Assembly (NCBI GenBank): GCA_963761015.1
Contig: CAVXFL010000012.1
Span: 1 to 64,000 of the forward strand
From: CAVXFL01 sp963761015
GTDB taxonomy: Bacteria; Pseudomonadota; Alphaproteobacteria; Acetobacterales; Acetobacteraceae
Reading direction: 5' to 3'
Length of the DNA stretch: 64,000 nucleotides
Positions 17,116-26,700 of the stretch are shown here, one piece after another (within the stretch, counting starts at the first letter, position 1; every line of letters starts with the position of its first letter). A model generated the notes under the pieces. It made no database searches. It saw nothing but the letters and a program-made list of their open reading frames with translations, and was not told the origin of the DNA. The position numbers and the translations under genes were made by a program.

Positions 17116-18465
17116 TCAGTGGCGGCGGCCCGCCGGGCCGTGCCCGGGGGCGGCAACGGCGCCGGAGCCGGGCCCGCCGGCGGCCTCGCCCCGCGGCTTG
17201 CCACCCGACGCCGCCGCCTCGGTGGTCGGAGTGCGCCCGGGCTTGGGCGCCGCGGCGCCGCTCACCACCGCCGGACCACCGGCCGACTTGGCGGAGACGC
17301 CGGGTGGCGGATTGGCGGCGCTCGGCAGGGTCGGCGGCGGCGTGGCCGGTGCCGGCAGCACGGTCATGCCGGGGCGCACCTTCTGCACGCCGTCGACCAC
17401 CACCATCTCGCCCGCCTTCAGCCCGGTCATCACCACGGCCGTCGTCGGGGTGGACTGACCGAGCTGGATGCGCCGCTTCTCCACCTTGTTCTCGGCATTG
17501 ACCGCGTAGACGTAATCCCCCTGCTGGTCGGAGAGAACCGCCGCGCGCGGAATCGTCAGCGCCGCGATCGGCTGCACGCCCTCGAGGACGACCGTGACGA
17601 ACTCGCCGTCGGTCAGCTCGCGCACCGCCGCGCCGCCGACCACGGGGCCGATCGGCGGGTTGGGGATGGTGCCGCGCAGGGTGATGGTGTCGGTGTTGGC
17701 GCTGATCGTATTGTTGACGAAATCGAGCTTGCCGGTGTGGCCGTAAGTCTCGCCGTTGGGCAGTTGCAGCCTGATCACCACCGCGTTGAAACCGCCCTTG
17801 CCCGCGTATTTCGCCCGCAAATCGAGGGCGGTGCGGTAGGCGATCGGGAAAACCACGTACATCGGGTCCTGGCTGACGATGGTGGCCAGGGTACCGGAGT
17901 TGGGGCCGACGACGTTGCCGACGGTGATGGCGGTCCGGCCGATCTTGCCGCTGATGGGGGCATGAATTTCGGTGTAGCCGAGGTTGATTTCCGAGGCGCG
18001 CAAATTGGCCTGGGCCTGCATCACCTGCGCCTGGTCCGACAGCACCGCGGCCCTGGCATTGTCGACCGCCGATTGCTGGCCGGCCGGGGTGTGCAGCAGC
18101 GCCTCGGCGCGTCTGAGCGTGATCTTGGCGTTCTGCAACTGCGCCTGCGTCTGCGCCACGGCGGCGGCCTTGGCCTGCACGTCCGCCTCGAACGGCGGCT
18201 TCTCGACCACGTAGAGCAGGTCGCCCTTATGCACTTCCGCGCCTTCCTTGAACTTCCGCTGGTCGAGGAAGCCGGTGACCCGGGCGACCAGGTTGACCCG
18301 CTCGACCGCCTCGACCCGGCCGACGAACTCGTTCGTCTGGGTGACCGGCGTGAGCTTCGCCCTGACGATGCCGACCGACACCGGGCCGCCCGGCCCGTGC
18401 TGGGCCAATGCGGGACGCAGGCCGACCAGCAGCATGAGCGCCAGAGCGGATAGAAGGCGTGGCAT
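17116..18465 (-). CDS. RND efflux periplasmic adaptor (membrane fusion protein)
   Basis: About 449 residues: a signal peptide (LLSALALMLLVGLRPALA), a lipoyl-like/alpha-hairpin core with the motifs YTEIHAPISGKIGRTAITVG and VVEKPPFEADVQAKAAA, a beta-barrel domain and a long Pro/Ala/Gly-rich C-terminal tail with no homology value. It connects the permease downstream with an outer-membrane channel. The ATG at 18465 is chosen because GGAGGTGATC lies directly upstream; an in-frame GTG at 18477 would fall within that site. The low-complexity tail is longer than in most homologues. Confidence 0.93.
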   Translation of the reverse strand: MPRLLSALALMLLVGLRPALAQHGPGGPVSVGIVRAKLTPVTQTNEFVGRVEAVERVNLVARVTGFLDQRKFKEGAEVHKGDLLYVVEKPPFEADVQAKAAAVAQTQAQLQNAKITLRRAEALLHTPAGQQSAVDNARAAVLSDQAQVMQAQANLRASEINLGYTEIHAPISGKIGRTAITVGNVVGPNSGTLATIVSQDPMYVVFPIAYRTALDLRAKYAGKGGFNAVVIRLQLPNGETYGHTGKLDFVNNTISANTDTITLRGTIPNPPIGPVVGGAAVRELTDGEFVTVVLEGVQPIAALTIPRAAVLSDQQGDYVYAVNAENKVEKRRIQLGQSTPTTAVVMTGLKAGEMVVVDGVQKVRPGMTVLPAPATPPPTLPSAANPPPGVSAKSAGGPAVVSGAAAPKPGRTPTTEAAASGGKPRGEAAGGPGSGAVAAPGHGPAGRRH

Positions 18466-18686
18466 TCGCGCGATCACCTCCGTGGCGCGGCGCTTGCCGC
18501 GCGGGATTGTAACTCGGCTTATGATCTGGCCACCTTACCGTTCGGCGCAAACCGCGACAAGGCATTGAAGTACAAGCTATCCGGACCACCCGCGAGAGCC
18601 GCCGGCAAGCCGATCCGGGGCTTGCGCGTCGCGGCCGCGTGTGCAAGGTCGGCCGGCACAGGCTGCGCCGGCCCAGGAGGCGGAAC

Positions 18687-19607
18687 ATGGGCGAGAAGGT
18701 GATCGTCTGCGAGGTCGGCCCGCGCGACGGGTTGCAAATCGCCAAGGGCCGGATGCCGACCGCGGCCAAGGCGCGGTGGATCGCGGCGATCGCGCAAGCC
18801 GGGGTGCCGGAAATCGAGGTCGGCAGCTTCGTGCCGTCGCGGCTGATCCCGCAGATGGCCGACACGGCGGACATCGTGGCGAGCGCGCTCCGCATTTCCG
18901 GCCTCACCGTGGTTGCGCTGGCGCCCAATCTGCGCGGCGCCGCGGCGGCGCATGCGGCGGGGGCGCACCGGATCAGCATTCCGGTTTCGGTCAGCGAGGG
19001 GCACAGCCGCGCCAACCTGAACCGCACGCCCGACGAGCAGGTCGCCGAGGTCCGGCGCATCGTCCAGTGGGTGCGCGCCCAGCCGCGGCCGATGCGGGTG
19101 CAGGCGGCCTGTTCGACCGCGTTCGGCTGCTCCATCGACGGCGTGGTGCCGGCCGGCAAGGTGATCGCGCTGGCGAGCGCGCTGGCCGAGGCGGGGGCGG
19201 ACGAGGTCTCGCTCGCCGATACGGTCGGCTACGCGCATCCGGCGCAGGTCCGCTCGCTGATCCGCGGCGTGCGGGAGGCGATCGGCGATCGGCTGACGTC
19301 CTTGCATTTGCACGACACGATGGGGCTCGGCCTGGCCAATGCCCTGGCCGGGCTGGAAGAGGAGGTGCGCTGCTTCGACTCCTGTCTGGCCGGGCTGGGC
19401 GGCTGCCCCTACGCGCCGGGCGCGTCCGGCAACGTCGTCACCGAGGACCTGGTGTTCATGCTGGAAAGTCTGGGGTTCGACACGGGCATCGACCTCGCCC
19501 GGCTGATCGCGGCCCGCGCGATCCTGCACGAAGCGCTGCCGGACGAACCGCTGCACGGCCACGTGCCCCGCGCCGGCATCCCGAAGACCTATCGCGCGGC
19601 GGCTTGA
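18687..19607 (+). CDS. mvaB: Hydroxymethylglutaryl-CoA lyase
   Basis: Cleaves HMG-CoA to acetoacetate and acetyl-CoA, the last step of leucine breakdown. The 306-residue TIM-barrel protein shows EVGPRDGLQ at the N-terminus (catalytic Arg and metal-binding Asp), HLHDTMGLGLAN (metal histidines) and the HMGL signature CLAGLGGCPYAPGASGN with its active-site cysteine. An AGGAGG site lies 6 bases before the ATG at 18687. No other leucine-degradation genes flank it, so it may belong to the small HMGL-like branch used with other 3-hydroxy-3-methyl acyl-CoAs; its product acetoacetate connects to bdhA and phaC. Confidence 0.88.
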   Translation: MGEKVIVCEVGPRDGLQIAKGRMPTAAKARWIAAIAQAGVPEIEVGSFVPSRLIPQMADTADIVASALRISGLTVVALAPNLRGAAAAHAAGAHRISIPVSVSEGHSRANLNRTPDEQVAEVRRIVQWVRAQPRPMRVQAACSTAFGCSIDGVVPAGKVIALASALAEAGADEVSLADTVGYAHPAQVRSLIRGVREAIGDRLTSLHLHDTMGLGLANALAGLEEEVRCFDSCLAGLGGCPYAPGASGNVVTEDLVFMLESLGFDTGIDLARLIAARAILHEALPDEPLHGHVPRAGIPKTYRAAA

Positions 19608-19713
19608 TCCCGTCCCGGCGGCCGCGGGCCCGGCTGCGTTGCGAATCGGCCGCGATCGGGCTGCCCTGACCGGGATGCATGCCCGAACCATGGAAGAATT
19701 AAGCAAACCCCCT

Positions 19714-19742
19714 TACACCCTCGGCACAAAGCCGAGGGTATA
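19714..19742. terminator. Hairpin after the HMG-CoA lyase gene
   Basis: ACCCTCGGC, a five-base loop ACAAA and GCCGAGGGT form a perfect 9-bp stem, extended by TTA/TAA with one mismatch. No clear U-run follows on the plus strand. It may be a weak terminator for the lyase gene or a structure in the leader of the next gene, whose apparent TTG start lies five bases further on. Confidence 0.45.
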
Positions 19743-19746
19743 ACAA

Positions 19747-21766
19747 TTGCAGACAGCGGCCCTGAGCGCTCGGACGAGCGGCGACCTCGACGATTTGCGT
19801 GGCCTGCTCGCCAGCCCGGCGCTTGCCCCGGTGGCGGAGGGTGTGCGGACAACCATCGGGTCCACACCCGAGGGCGACGGAACGAATGCCCCCTTTTTCG
19901 TCCCGGAGCCGCAAACCCTGATCGTGTCGCCCGCCCTTGTCGGCGACCCAACCGCCGCCGCACATGTGCGGCACGGGCTCGAGTTGGCTTGGCTGCTTGG
20001 AGAGGCGCTGCCCGCGCCGGTCGCCGGCCTGCTGGCCGCGCGCACGGCGGCCTTGTTCCTGGAACTCGAGCCGCCCGAAAACCGGCGCCTCTGGCGCGCC
20101 GACGAAGCGCACGGCGTGCTGTGCGCGCTGGCCGGCCCGTGTCCCGATCCACGCGGGCTCGCGGTCGCGTGGAGCCGGCTTGCGGGTTATCAGCCGTCGC
20201 CGGCCGTGGCCTTCGCGGTCGCGATGGCCGATCGCATCGCCGAGTATTGGCCGCTCGCCGGCCCGGTCGAGCATCTGCTGATCACCGGCGGCGACGCCCG
20301 AACTCCGGCTCGATCCCGAAACCGGTCTGAACCGTTACGGCTGCGTGCCCCGGTCACGGCCGGACGCCATCAGCTTCGCTTCCTGCACCGCCTCCTCGAT
20401 TTCCGAACGCGGCTACGCCGCCGCCGAAACCTGCCGCCGACGGCTGCTGCGCCGGGCGTTCGCGGCGAGCACCGGAGCCGCGCTGGCCGAGGAGGCGCTG
20501 GCGATCCGCGCCGAAATCCTCGGCTATTACGGCGCGGCGGACCTCGCGGACGCGATCCTGGCACCGTCCGGCACGGATGCGGCCTTGTTGCTGACCGGGC
20601 TGCTGACGGCGGGTGCGCCCGCCGAGCGGGTGACCGGCATCCTGGTCAGCCCGACGGAAACCGGCAGCGGCGTGCCGGCGGCGGTGCGTGGGCGGCATTT
20701 TGCCGAATGCACGTCCCGCGGCCTCGGCGTGACCGAGGGGGCGGCCATTGCCGGGTTTCCGAGCGGGATGGATCTCGCGACGGTCCCGTTGCGGCGCACG
20801 GACGGCACGCCGTTCGCGCCGGCGACCACGAGCCAGCGTTTCGCCAGGGCCGCCGCCGACGCCGCGCAGGCCGGCAGGGCCATTTTGCACATGGTGGACA
20901 GTTCGAAGACGGGGCTGTCCGCGCCGAGCTTCGCCGCGGCGGAGCGGCTCGCGGGGCGGCATGCCGGCCGGCTCGACATCGCCGTCGATGCTTGTCAGGC
21001 GCGGATCGATCCGGACCGCACGCGCCGGTGCCTCGAGCGCGGCTGGCCGGTCTTGCTCACCGGATCGAAATTCTTCGGCGGCCCGCCGTTCTCCGGCGTA
21101 ATTCTCTTCCCGCGCGAGCGCTTGCGTCGCATCCTCGGCGGCGCCGCGCCGCCGGCCGGTTTGGTTGATTATCTGGGCGGCGGCGCGTCGGGGTTGACCG
21201 GGCTCGGCGACAATCCGGGGCTGGCGCTGCGCTGGGCGGCGGCGCTCGCCGAGATGCGCGAGTTCGCCAGGGTCCCGCCCGAGGACGCGGCCGCCCTGCT
21301 GGCGCGGCTCGGTGCCGGAATCGAACACCTGCTGGACGGCCATCACCATGTCCATCTCGTGCCCAGTCCGCGGGCGAACGGGCCGGGCTGGAGCGATCAG
21401 CCGAGTATTTTCACGATCATGATGCGCGACCCGGCCGATGCCGCGCGCTGGCTGTCGCCCGCCGCGCTCGGCGGCATCTACGCTGGGATGAACCGCGACA
21501 TCGGCGAGCGGGTCGGCGGCGGGTCGTCCCGCGGCGTGGCGCGCCAGCCGCACCACATCGGCCAACCGGTGCTGATTGGCCAATCCCCGGCGGGACCGAT
21601 CGGCGGTCTACGGATCGCCTTCGGGGCCCGCCATGTACAGCGGGCAATCGAGGCGTCCCGGCCCGACTTGGCGGTCGCGTGGACGATGAGCGAACTCGGC
21701 GCCTGCCTGGCCAAGCTGTCGCTGATTCTCGCCGAGTTGCCGGAGTTGACAGCGCGCCGCGCCTGA
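19747..21766 (+). CDS. Fold-type I PLP-dependent enzyme of unknown function (single-base frameshift near 20300)
   Basis: Read across one frameshift, this is a protein of about 672 residues. The first ~190 residues (to HLLITGGDAR) are an all-new N-terminal domain without recognised homology. The second part resembles the aspartate-aminotransferase fold: GCVPRSRPDAISFASCTA, APSGTDAALLLTGLL, HMVDSSKTGLSAPS, a likely cofactor-contacting Asp in IAVDACQARID and a candidate Schiff-base lysine in LLTGSKFFGGPPFSG. Deleting one A in CGAACTCC gives GDARLRLDPETGLNRYG and joins both halves smoothly. The apparent TTG start at 19747 lacks a ribosome-binding site, so the N-terminus is uncertain. The reaction cannot be assigned. 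Confidence 0.65.
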
Positions 21767-21792
21767 GCCGCGCGCCGCGCCTGGGCGGATGG

Positions 21793-24240
21793 TCAGATCG
21801 CGGTCACGCTGCCCGCGGTGACGGCATGGGGGCGCAGTTCAGCGGCGACGGGCCGGTGCTCGGGGCCGGCGAAGTAGCGGAGCAGGCGTTCGGGCGGCAC
21901 CGGGCGGCCAAGCAGGAAACCCTGGAACTGGCTGCAATTCTGCTCCCGCAGCAGGTCGAGCTGCAGCTCGGTTTCCACGCCCTCCGCCGTCACTTCCAGG
22001 TGCAAACTGTTGGCGAGCGCCAGAATGGCGCGGATGATCGCCAACGACTTCTCGTTCTGTCCGAGCCCCTTCACGAACGAGCCATCGATCTTCAGCCGAT
22101 CGAACGGGAAGCGCCGCAGATGGCTCAGGCTGGAATACCCGGTGCCGAAATCGTCCAGCGCGATCTGGATGCCCTCGGCTTTCAGCGCGGCGAGCGTGCT
22201 CAGGGCCGTGTCGGTGCCCTCGATCAGCAGGCTTTCGGTCACTTCCAATTCGAGCCGTTCGGGCGGCAGGCCGGTCCGCCGCAGGATATCGAACACCAGG
22301 CTCGGCAGCTCGGGCTGGCGGAACTGCGCCAACGACATGTTCACCGAAACGGGAACCGGAACCTGCCAGGACGCCGCCTCGGCGCAGGACGTTTCCAGCG
22401 CCCAGTTGCCGAGCGGAATGATCAGGCCGCATTCCTCGGCCAGCGGAATGAAGTCGGTGGCGGCCACCGCGCCGTGCACCGGATGGGTCCAGCGCAACAG
22501 GGCCTCGAAGCCGGCGAGGCGGTAGCCGGGGGAACCGGCGGAACGGCAGGCGAATTGCGGCTGATAGTGCAATTCGAGCTGGCACTTGCCGATTGCCTGC
22601 CGCAAATCCTGCTCGAGCAGGCGACGCGCGTGAAGCTGCGCGTCCATTGCCGTTTCGAAGAAGCGGAACGTGCCGCGCCCGTCGCGTTTCGCGCGATAGA
22701 GCGCGGTGTCGGCGTTGCGCAGCAGTTCGGCGACCGTGCCCCCGTCCTCGGGGAACCGCGCGACGCCGATGCTGGTGCCGATCAGGACCTGACGGCCCTC
22801 GATTTCGAACGGCGCGCTCAAACCGGCCAGGAGCCGCTCGGCCAGCGTGGCGGCCGCGTTCTGTTGCCGCTCGTACCGCTGCACCACCGCGAACTCGTCG
22901 CCGCCCAGGCGGGCCACCGTATCCACGCTCCGTATCCTGTTGCGCAATCGCTCCGCCACGCGCGCCAGCAGTTCGTCGCCGAAGCAATGGCCGTGCAGGT
23001 CGTTGATGAGCTTGAACCCGTCGAGGTCGAGACAGAGCACGGCCACGCCCTGCGCGTGCCGGGCGCACAGATTCAGCGCCTGCTCCAGCCGGTCGTCGAG
23101 CAGCACGCGATTCGGCAGGCCGGTCAGCCAGTCGTGGTGCGCGAGGTAGCGAATCCGCTCCTCGGCGCGCTTGCGCTCGGAAATGTCCCGCATGGCCAGC
23201 ACGACGGCCGGATAGCCGTCGCGCTCGATCGGGCGTGACAGGATTTCTACCGGCCGGCGCGTGCCGTCGGCGACCGCGATCTCGATTTCGGTGATTTCGC
23301 CACTGGGCGTGTGGATGCTGTGCCGCAGCAAATCGGCCGATTCGGGCGCGGCCAAGTCCACCACGTCGCGGCCGGCCAACTGTTCCGGCGCGATCCCCGT
23401 GAGTTGCCCGAGCGCGGCGTTGGCATCCAACGTCGTGCCGTTGCGGTGAATGAGAATGCCCTCGAACGCCGCGTCGGCGAGTTGGCGCAGCCGCCGTGTC
23501 TCCGCCAGGGTGCGATTGGTCAGGTGTTCGTCGATGACGGATGCGGCGAGGCCGAGCAGCAGAATTACCAGCGCGGCCGCCACGATGCCGATGGCCAGCG
23601 ATTCGCGCGCCGCCCTGCCCGCCGCAGCGGCCGGGAGCGGAACGGCCGGCGCGAAACCCGCCGTGGACACGACATGGACGGCCAGGATCATCAGAACCAG
23701 CACGGCGGCTCCGCCGAGCCGCTGCTGCGGGCTTTTCAGGGTGGCGGCGATGCGCAGCGCCGCGCCGCCCACAAGGATGCCGAGGGCACACGCGACCACC
23801 GCACTCGCGAAATCGTAGGCGCCGCCCGCGAACAGATTGAGCGCCTGCATGTCCAGCAGATGCAACGCCGCGATCGTTGCGCCGAGGATCATACCGCTCG
23901 CGATGCTGGCGGCCACGTTGTTGGGCCGGCCGACGCAGATCACGAAGGCGGCCAGCGGACCCGCGAGCCCAACGGCGAGCGCATCGAGGCCGGGCGCGGC
24001 GTGGAACGCCATCGGCAGGCCCGGCCGGAAGGCCAGCAGCGCGATCACGTCCGTGGCCCAGACGGCCGAGCCGAACACGAATGCCGCGCCGCACAGCCAG
24101 GCCCAGCGGCTGAGCCGCGTTCCCGTGCCGCGGGTCAGCAGCGTGAGGCCCATCAGGCAGCCGATGCTGCCGATCAAGGCGGCCATCGCCACCAACCGCA
24201 GGTCGTGTTCCCGGGCCAGGTTGGCGAAGACGTTCGACAT
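21793..24240 (-). CDS. Membrane GGDEF-EAL protein with a degenerate MHYT-like sensor
   Basis: 815 residues. About seven membrane segments occupy residues 1-250 in the arrangement of MHYT sensors, but the metal-binding motifs are altered (WATDVIALLAF and ALHLLDMQAL where MH-containing motifs are expected). A PAS domain (about 265-385), a GGDEF domain with intact LGGDEF preceded by an RxxD inhibitory site (RSVD), and a C-terminal EAL domain with intact EALLRW, DDFGTGYSS and EGVET follow. Both catalytic motifs look active, so it could make or break cyclic di-GMP. It stands alone; a second such protein is at 56.7 kb. Start MSNVFANLA at 24240. Confidence 0.9.
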   Translation of the reverse strand: MSNVFANLAREHDLRLVAMAALIGSIGCLMGLTLLTRGTGTRLSRWAWLCGAAFVFGSAVWATDVIALLAFRPGLPMAFHAAPGLDALAVGLAGPLAAFVICVGRPNNVAASIASGMILGATIAALHLLDMQALNLFAGGAYDFASAVVACALGILVGGAALRIAATLKSPQQRLGGAAVLVLMILAVHVVSTAGFAPAVPLPAAAAGRAARESLAIGIVAAALVILLLGLAASVIDEHLTNRTLAETRRLRQLADAAFEGILIHRNGTTLDANAALGQLTGIAPEQLAGRDVVDLAAPESADLLRHSIHTPSGEITEIEIAVADGTRRPVEILSRPIERDGYPAVVLAMRDISERKRAEERIRYLAHHDWLTGLPNRVLLDDRLEQALNLCARHAQGVAVLCLDLDGFKLINDLHGHCFGDELLARVAERLRNRIRSVDTVARLGGDEFAVVQRYERQQNAAATLAERLLAGLSAPFEIEGRQVLIGTSIGVARFPEDGGTVAELLRNADTALYRAKRDGRGTFRFFETAMDAQLHARRLLEQDLRQAIGKCQLELHYQPQFACRSAGSPGYRLAGFEALLRWTHPVHGAVAATDFIPLAEECGLIIPLGNWALETSCAEAASWQVPVPVSVNMSLAQFRQPELPSLVFDILRRTGLPPERLELEVTESLLIEGTDTALSTLAALKAEGIQIALDDFGTGYSSLSHLRRFPFDRLKIDGSFVKGLGQNEKSLAIIRAILALANSLHLEVTAEGVETELQLDLLREQNCSQFQGFLLGRPVPPERLLRYFAGPEHRPVAAELRPHAVTAGSVTAI

Positions 24241-24344
24241 GCTCCCAGCAGTTGTTGTTTCCGGACCAGCCATCCTCGACCCGGAACGATAAAGACTGCG
24301 TTAACGTAGCATGCGCGCGCTGCGCGCCCGGCCGAAGGGTCCGT

Positions 24345-25731
24345 TTAGTCCGCGAAAATCTTGCCGGGATTGAGAACGCCCCGGGGGTCGAGCGCGGTCT
24401 TGATCGACCGCATGACCGCAAGCGCCTCCGGCCCGTGCTCGCGCGCCAGGAACTCGCGCTTGCCGATGCCGACGCCGTGCTCGCCGCTGCACGAGCCGCC
24501 GAGCGCCAGCGCGCGGGCCACGATCTTGCGGTCCAGCTCCCAGGCGCGGGCCAGCGCCTCCGGGTCGTCGCGCGGCACCATGATCACGGTGTGGAAATTA
24601 CCGTCGCCGACATGTCCAACGATGGCGGCCATGAAGCCGGAGGCCTCGATGTCCTCGCGCACCCCGAGCACCGCCTCGGCGAGACGCGAGATCGGCACGA
24701 TGGAATCGCAGGTCGAGGATCTTGCAGCCGGGCTTCAGCGCCAGCGCCGCCCAATAAGCGTCGTGCCGCGCCTTCCAGAGCTTGTTGCGCTCGTCCGTGT
24801 CGGTCGCCCAGCGAAAGCCGCGCGCGCCGTAGTCCGCGGCGATCTGCTCGGCCTGCGCCGCCTGCTCGGCGACCGACGCCGTGCTGCCGTGGAACTCGAA
24901 GAACAGCGTCGGCACCGCGTCCAGGCCCTCGAGCTTGGAATAGGCGACGCAGGCGGCGACCTGCACCTCGTCCAGCAGTTCGATGCGGGCGACCGGGATG
25001 CCGGCCTGGATAATGGCGATCACGCTTTCCACGGCGCCGGCCAGCGTGTCGAACTGGCAGACGGCGGCGGACATGGCCTCCGGGATGCCGTGCAGGCGGA
25101 GCTGGATTTCGGTGATGACGCCGAGCGTGCCCTCGGAGCCGATGAACAGGCGCGTGAGGTCGTAGCCGGTGGCGGATTTGCGCACCCGCCCGCCGGCGCG
25201 GATCACCCGCCCGTCCGCCAGCGCCACGGTCAGGCCGAGCGCGTTCTCGCGCATGGTACCGTAGCGCACGGCGTTGGTCCCGGAGGCGCGCGTCGCGCAC
25301 ATGCCGCCGATGGTGCAGTCGGCGGTGCCGGGGTCCACGGGGAAGAACAGGCCCTGGTCGCGCAAATGCTGGTTCAGCATGTCACGGGTCACGCCGGCCT
25401 CGACCCGGCAATCCATGTCGGCCGGGTTCACCTCGACGATGCGGGTCATGCGCGAGAGGTCGAGCGAGATCCCGCCCTTCACCGGGGTCACGTGGCCCTC
25501 GAGCGAGGTGCCGCCGCCGAACGGCACCACCGGCACCCCATGCGCGTTGCAGAGCCCGAGCAGGCGCGCGGCTTCCTCGGTGGTCTGCACGAACGCCACC
25601 GCGTCGGGCAGCACCGGCGGCTGCGTGTCCTCGCCATGCGAGTGCTGTTCGCGCAGCGCGGCGTTGGTGGTGATGCGGTCCCCGAGAAACTCGCGGACGG
25701 TCGCGATCACCGCGTCGACGGGACGGGCCAT
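24345..25731 (-). CDS. FAD-binding 2-hydroxy-acid oxidoreductase (DLD/GlcD family; single-base frameshift near 24710)
   Basis: Oxidises a D-2-hydroxy acid (D-lactate, glycolate or similar) to the keto acid. The N-terminal PCMH FAD domain shows VPFGGGTSLEGHV, PVDPGTADCTIGGMCATRAS and FIGSEGTLGVITEI; the C-terminal half has the FAD-oxidase C domain with HVGDGNFH and GSCSGEHGVGIGKRE. The frames switch after GCKILD; deleting one C in GACCTGCGATTC gives CKILDCDSIVPISRLAEA. Read through, the protein has 461 residues, normal for the family. It is divergent from the aldolase/dehydratase/LarA genes, which makes D-configured hydroxy acids from that cluster attractive substrates. Confidence 0.82.
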
Positions 25732-25912
25732 GGTGGCAGCTCCTTTCGGCGCGATCCGGCGCCGGAGCCATCTACTTAAGCGGCTCGATCGCCAACAGTG
25801 AAGCCGCCCGGGTGCGGCGTCGTAAATCCGCTGGTCTGGCATCGACGGGCGCGAATTGACCCTCCGGCGGGCCGCGCCTAGCGTGCGCCCAAGCGGGTCG
25901 TGGAGGGCACAG

Positions 25913-26689
25913 ATGGCGAACAAACTGAAGCAGCGCTGGCAGCAGGGCAAAGCCACGGTCAACGGCTGGCTCGCGATCCCGAACGGATTTTCGGCCGAGG
26001 TCATGGCGCAGTCCGGCTGGGACAGCGTCACCGTGGATCTGCAGCACGGGGTCCAGGACTACCTCTCCATGGTCGCCTGCTTCCAGGCCATGCAGGCGCA
26101 CCCGGTGGTGCCGATGGTGCGCGTGCCGTGGAACGAGCCGGGGATCGTCGGAAAAGTGCTGGACGGCGGCGCCTACGGCGTGATCTGCCCGATGGTGAAC
26201 ACGCGCGAGCAGGCCGAGCAGTTCGTCGCCTCGTGCATGTATCCGCCACGCGGCACCCGCAGCAACGGGCCGATCCGCGCTGGTGTCTACGGCATGGGCA
26301 CGGCCTACCAGAAGACCGCGAACGAGGAGATCCTCTGCATCCCGATGATCGAGACGCAGCAGGCGATCGACAACCTCGAAGGCATCCTGGACGTTCCGGG
26401 GATCGACGCGATCTATGTCGGGCCGAGCGACCTCGGCTTCTCGCTGGGGCTGGAGCCCAAGGCGGACCGCGAGGAGCCGCAAATCCTGCGCATCTACGAC
26501 CGGCTGATCGCGGAGACCTCGCGGCGCGGCATTTTCGCCGGCATCCATTGCAACACGCCGACCTACGCCGCGCGCGCGATCGGCATGGGCTACAAGTTCG
26601 TGACCATCATGAACGACAGCGGCCTGCTGGCGACAGCGGCGCGCGCCGCGGTGAAGGCCGTGCGCGAGGAAGCCGCCGGCAAGATGTGA
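25913..26689 (+). CDS. HpcH/HpaI-family class II aldolase
   Basis: Metal-dependent retro-aldol cleavage of 2-keto-3-deoxy acids into pyruvate (or tartronate semialdehyde) and an aldehyde. 258 residues; the catalytic His45 is in VDLQHGVQDY, Arg70 in PMVRVPWNEPG, and the metal ligands are Glu147 (PMIETQQA) and Asp173 (YVGPSDLGFSL). A GGAGGG site precedes the ATG at 25913. It is followed after 11 bases by a UxaA/GarD dehydratase, so the pair can dehydrate an aldaric or aldonic acid and then cleave the keto-deoxy product, as GarD/GarL do in galactarate use. Confidence 0.9.
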   Translation: MANKLKQRWQQGKATVNGWLAIPNGFSAEVMAQSGWDSVTVDLQHGVQDYLSMVACFQAMQAHPVVPMVRVPWNEPGIVGKVLDGGAYGVICPMVNTREQAEQFVASCMYPPRGTRSNGPIRAGVYGMGTAYQKTANEEILCIPMIETQQAIDNLEGILDVPGIDAIYVGPSDLGFSLGLEPKADREEPQILRIYDRLIAETSRRGIFAGIHCNTPTYAARAIGMGYKFVTIMNDSGLLATAARAAVKAVREEAAGKM

Positions 26690-26700
26690 AAGGCTGACCC

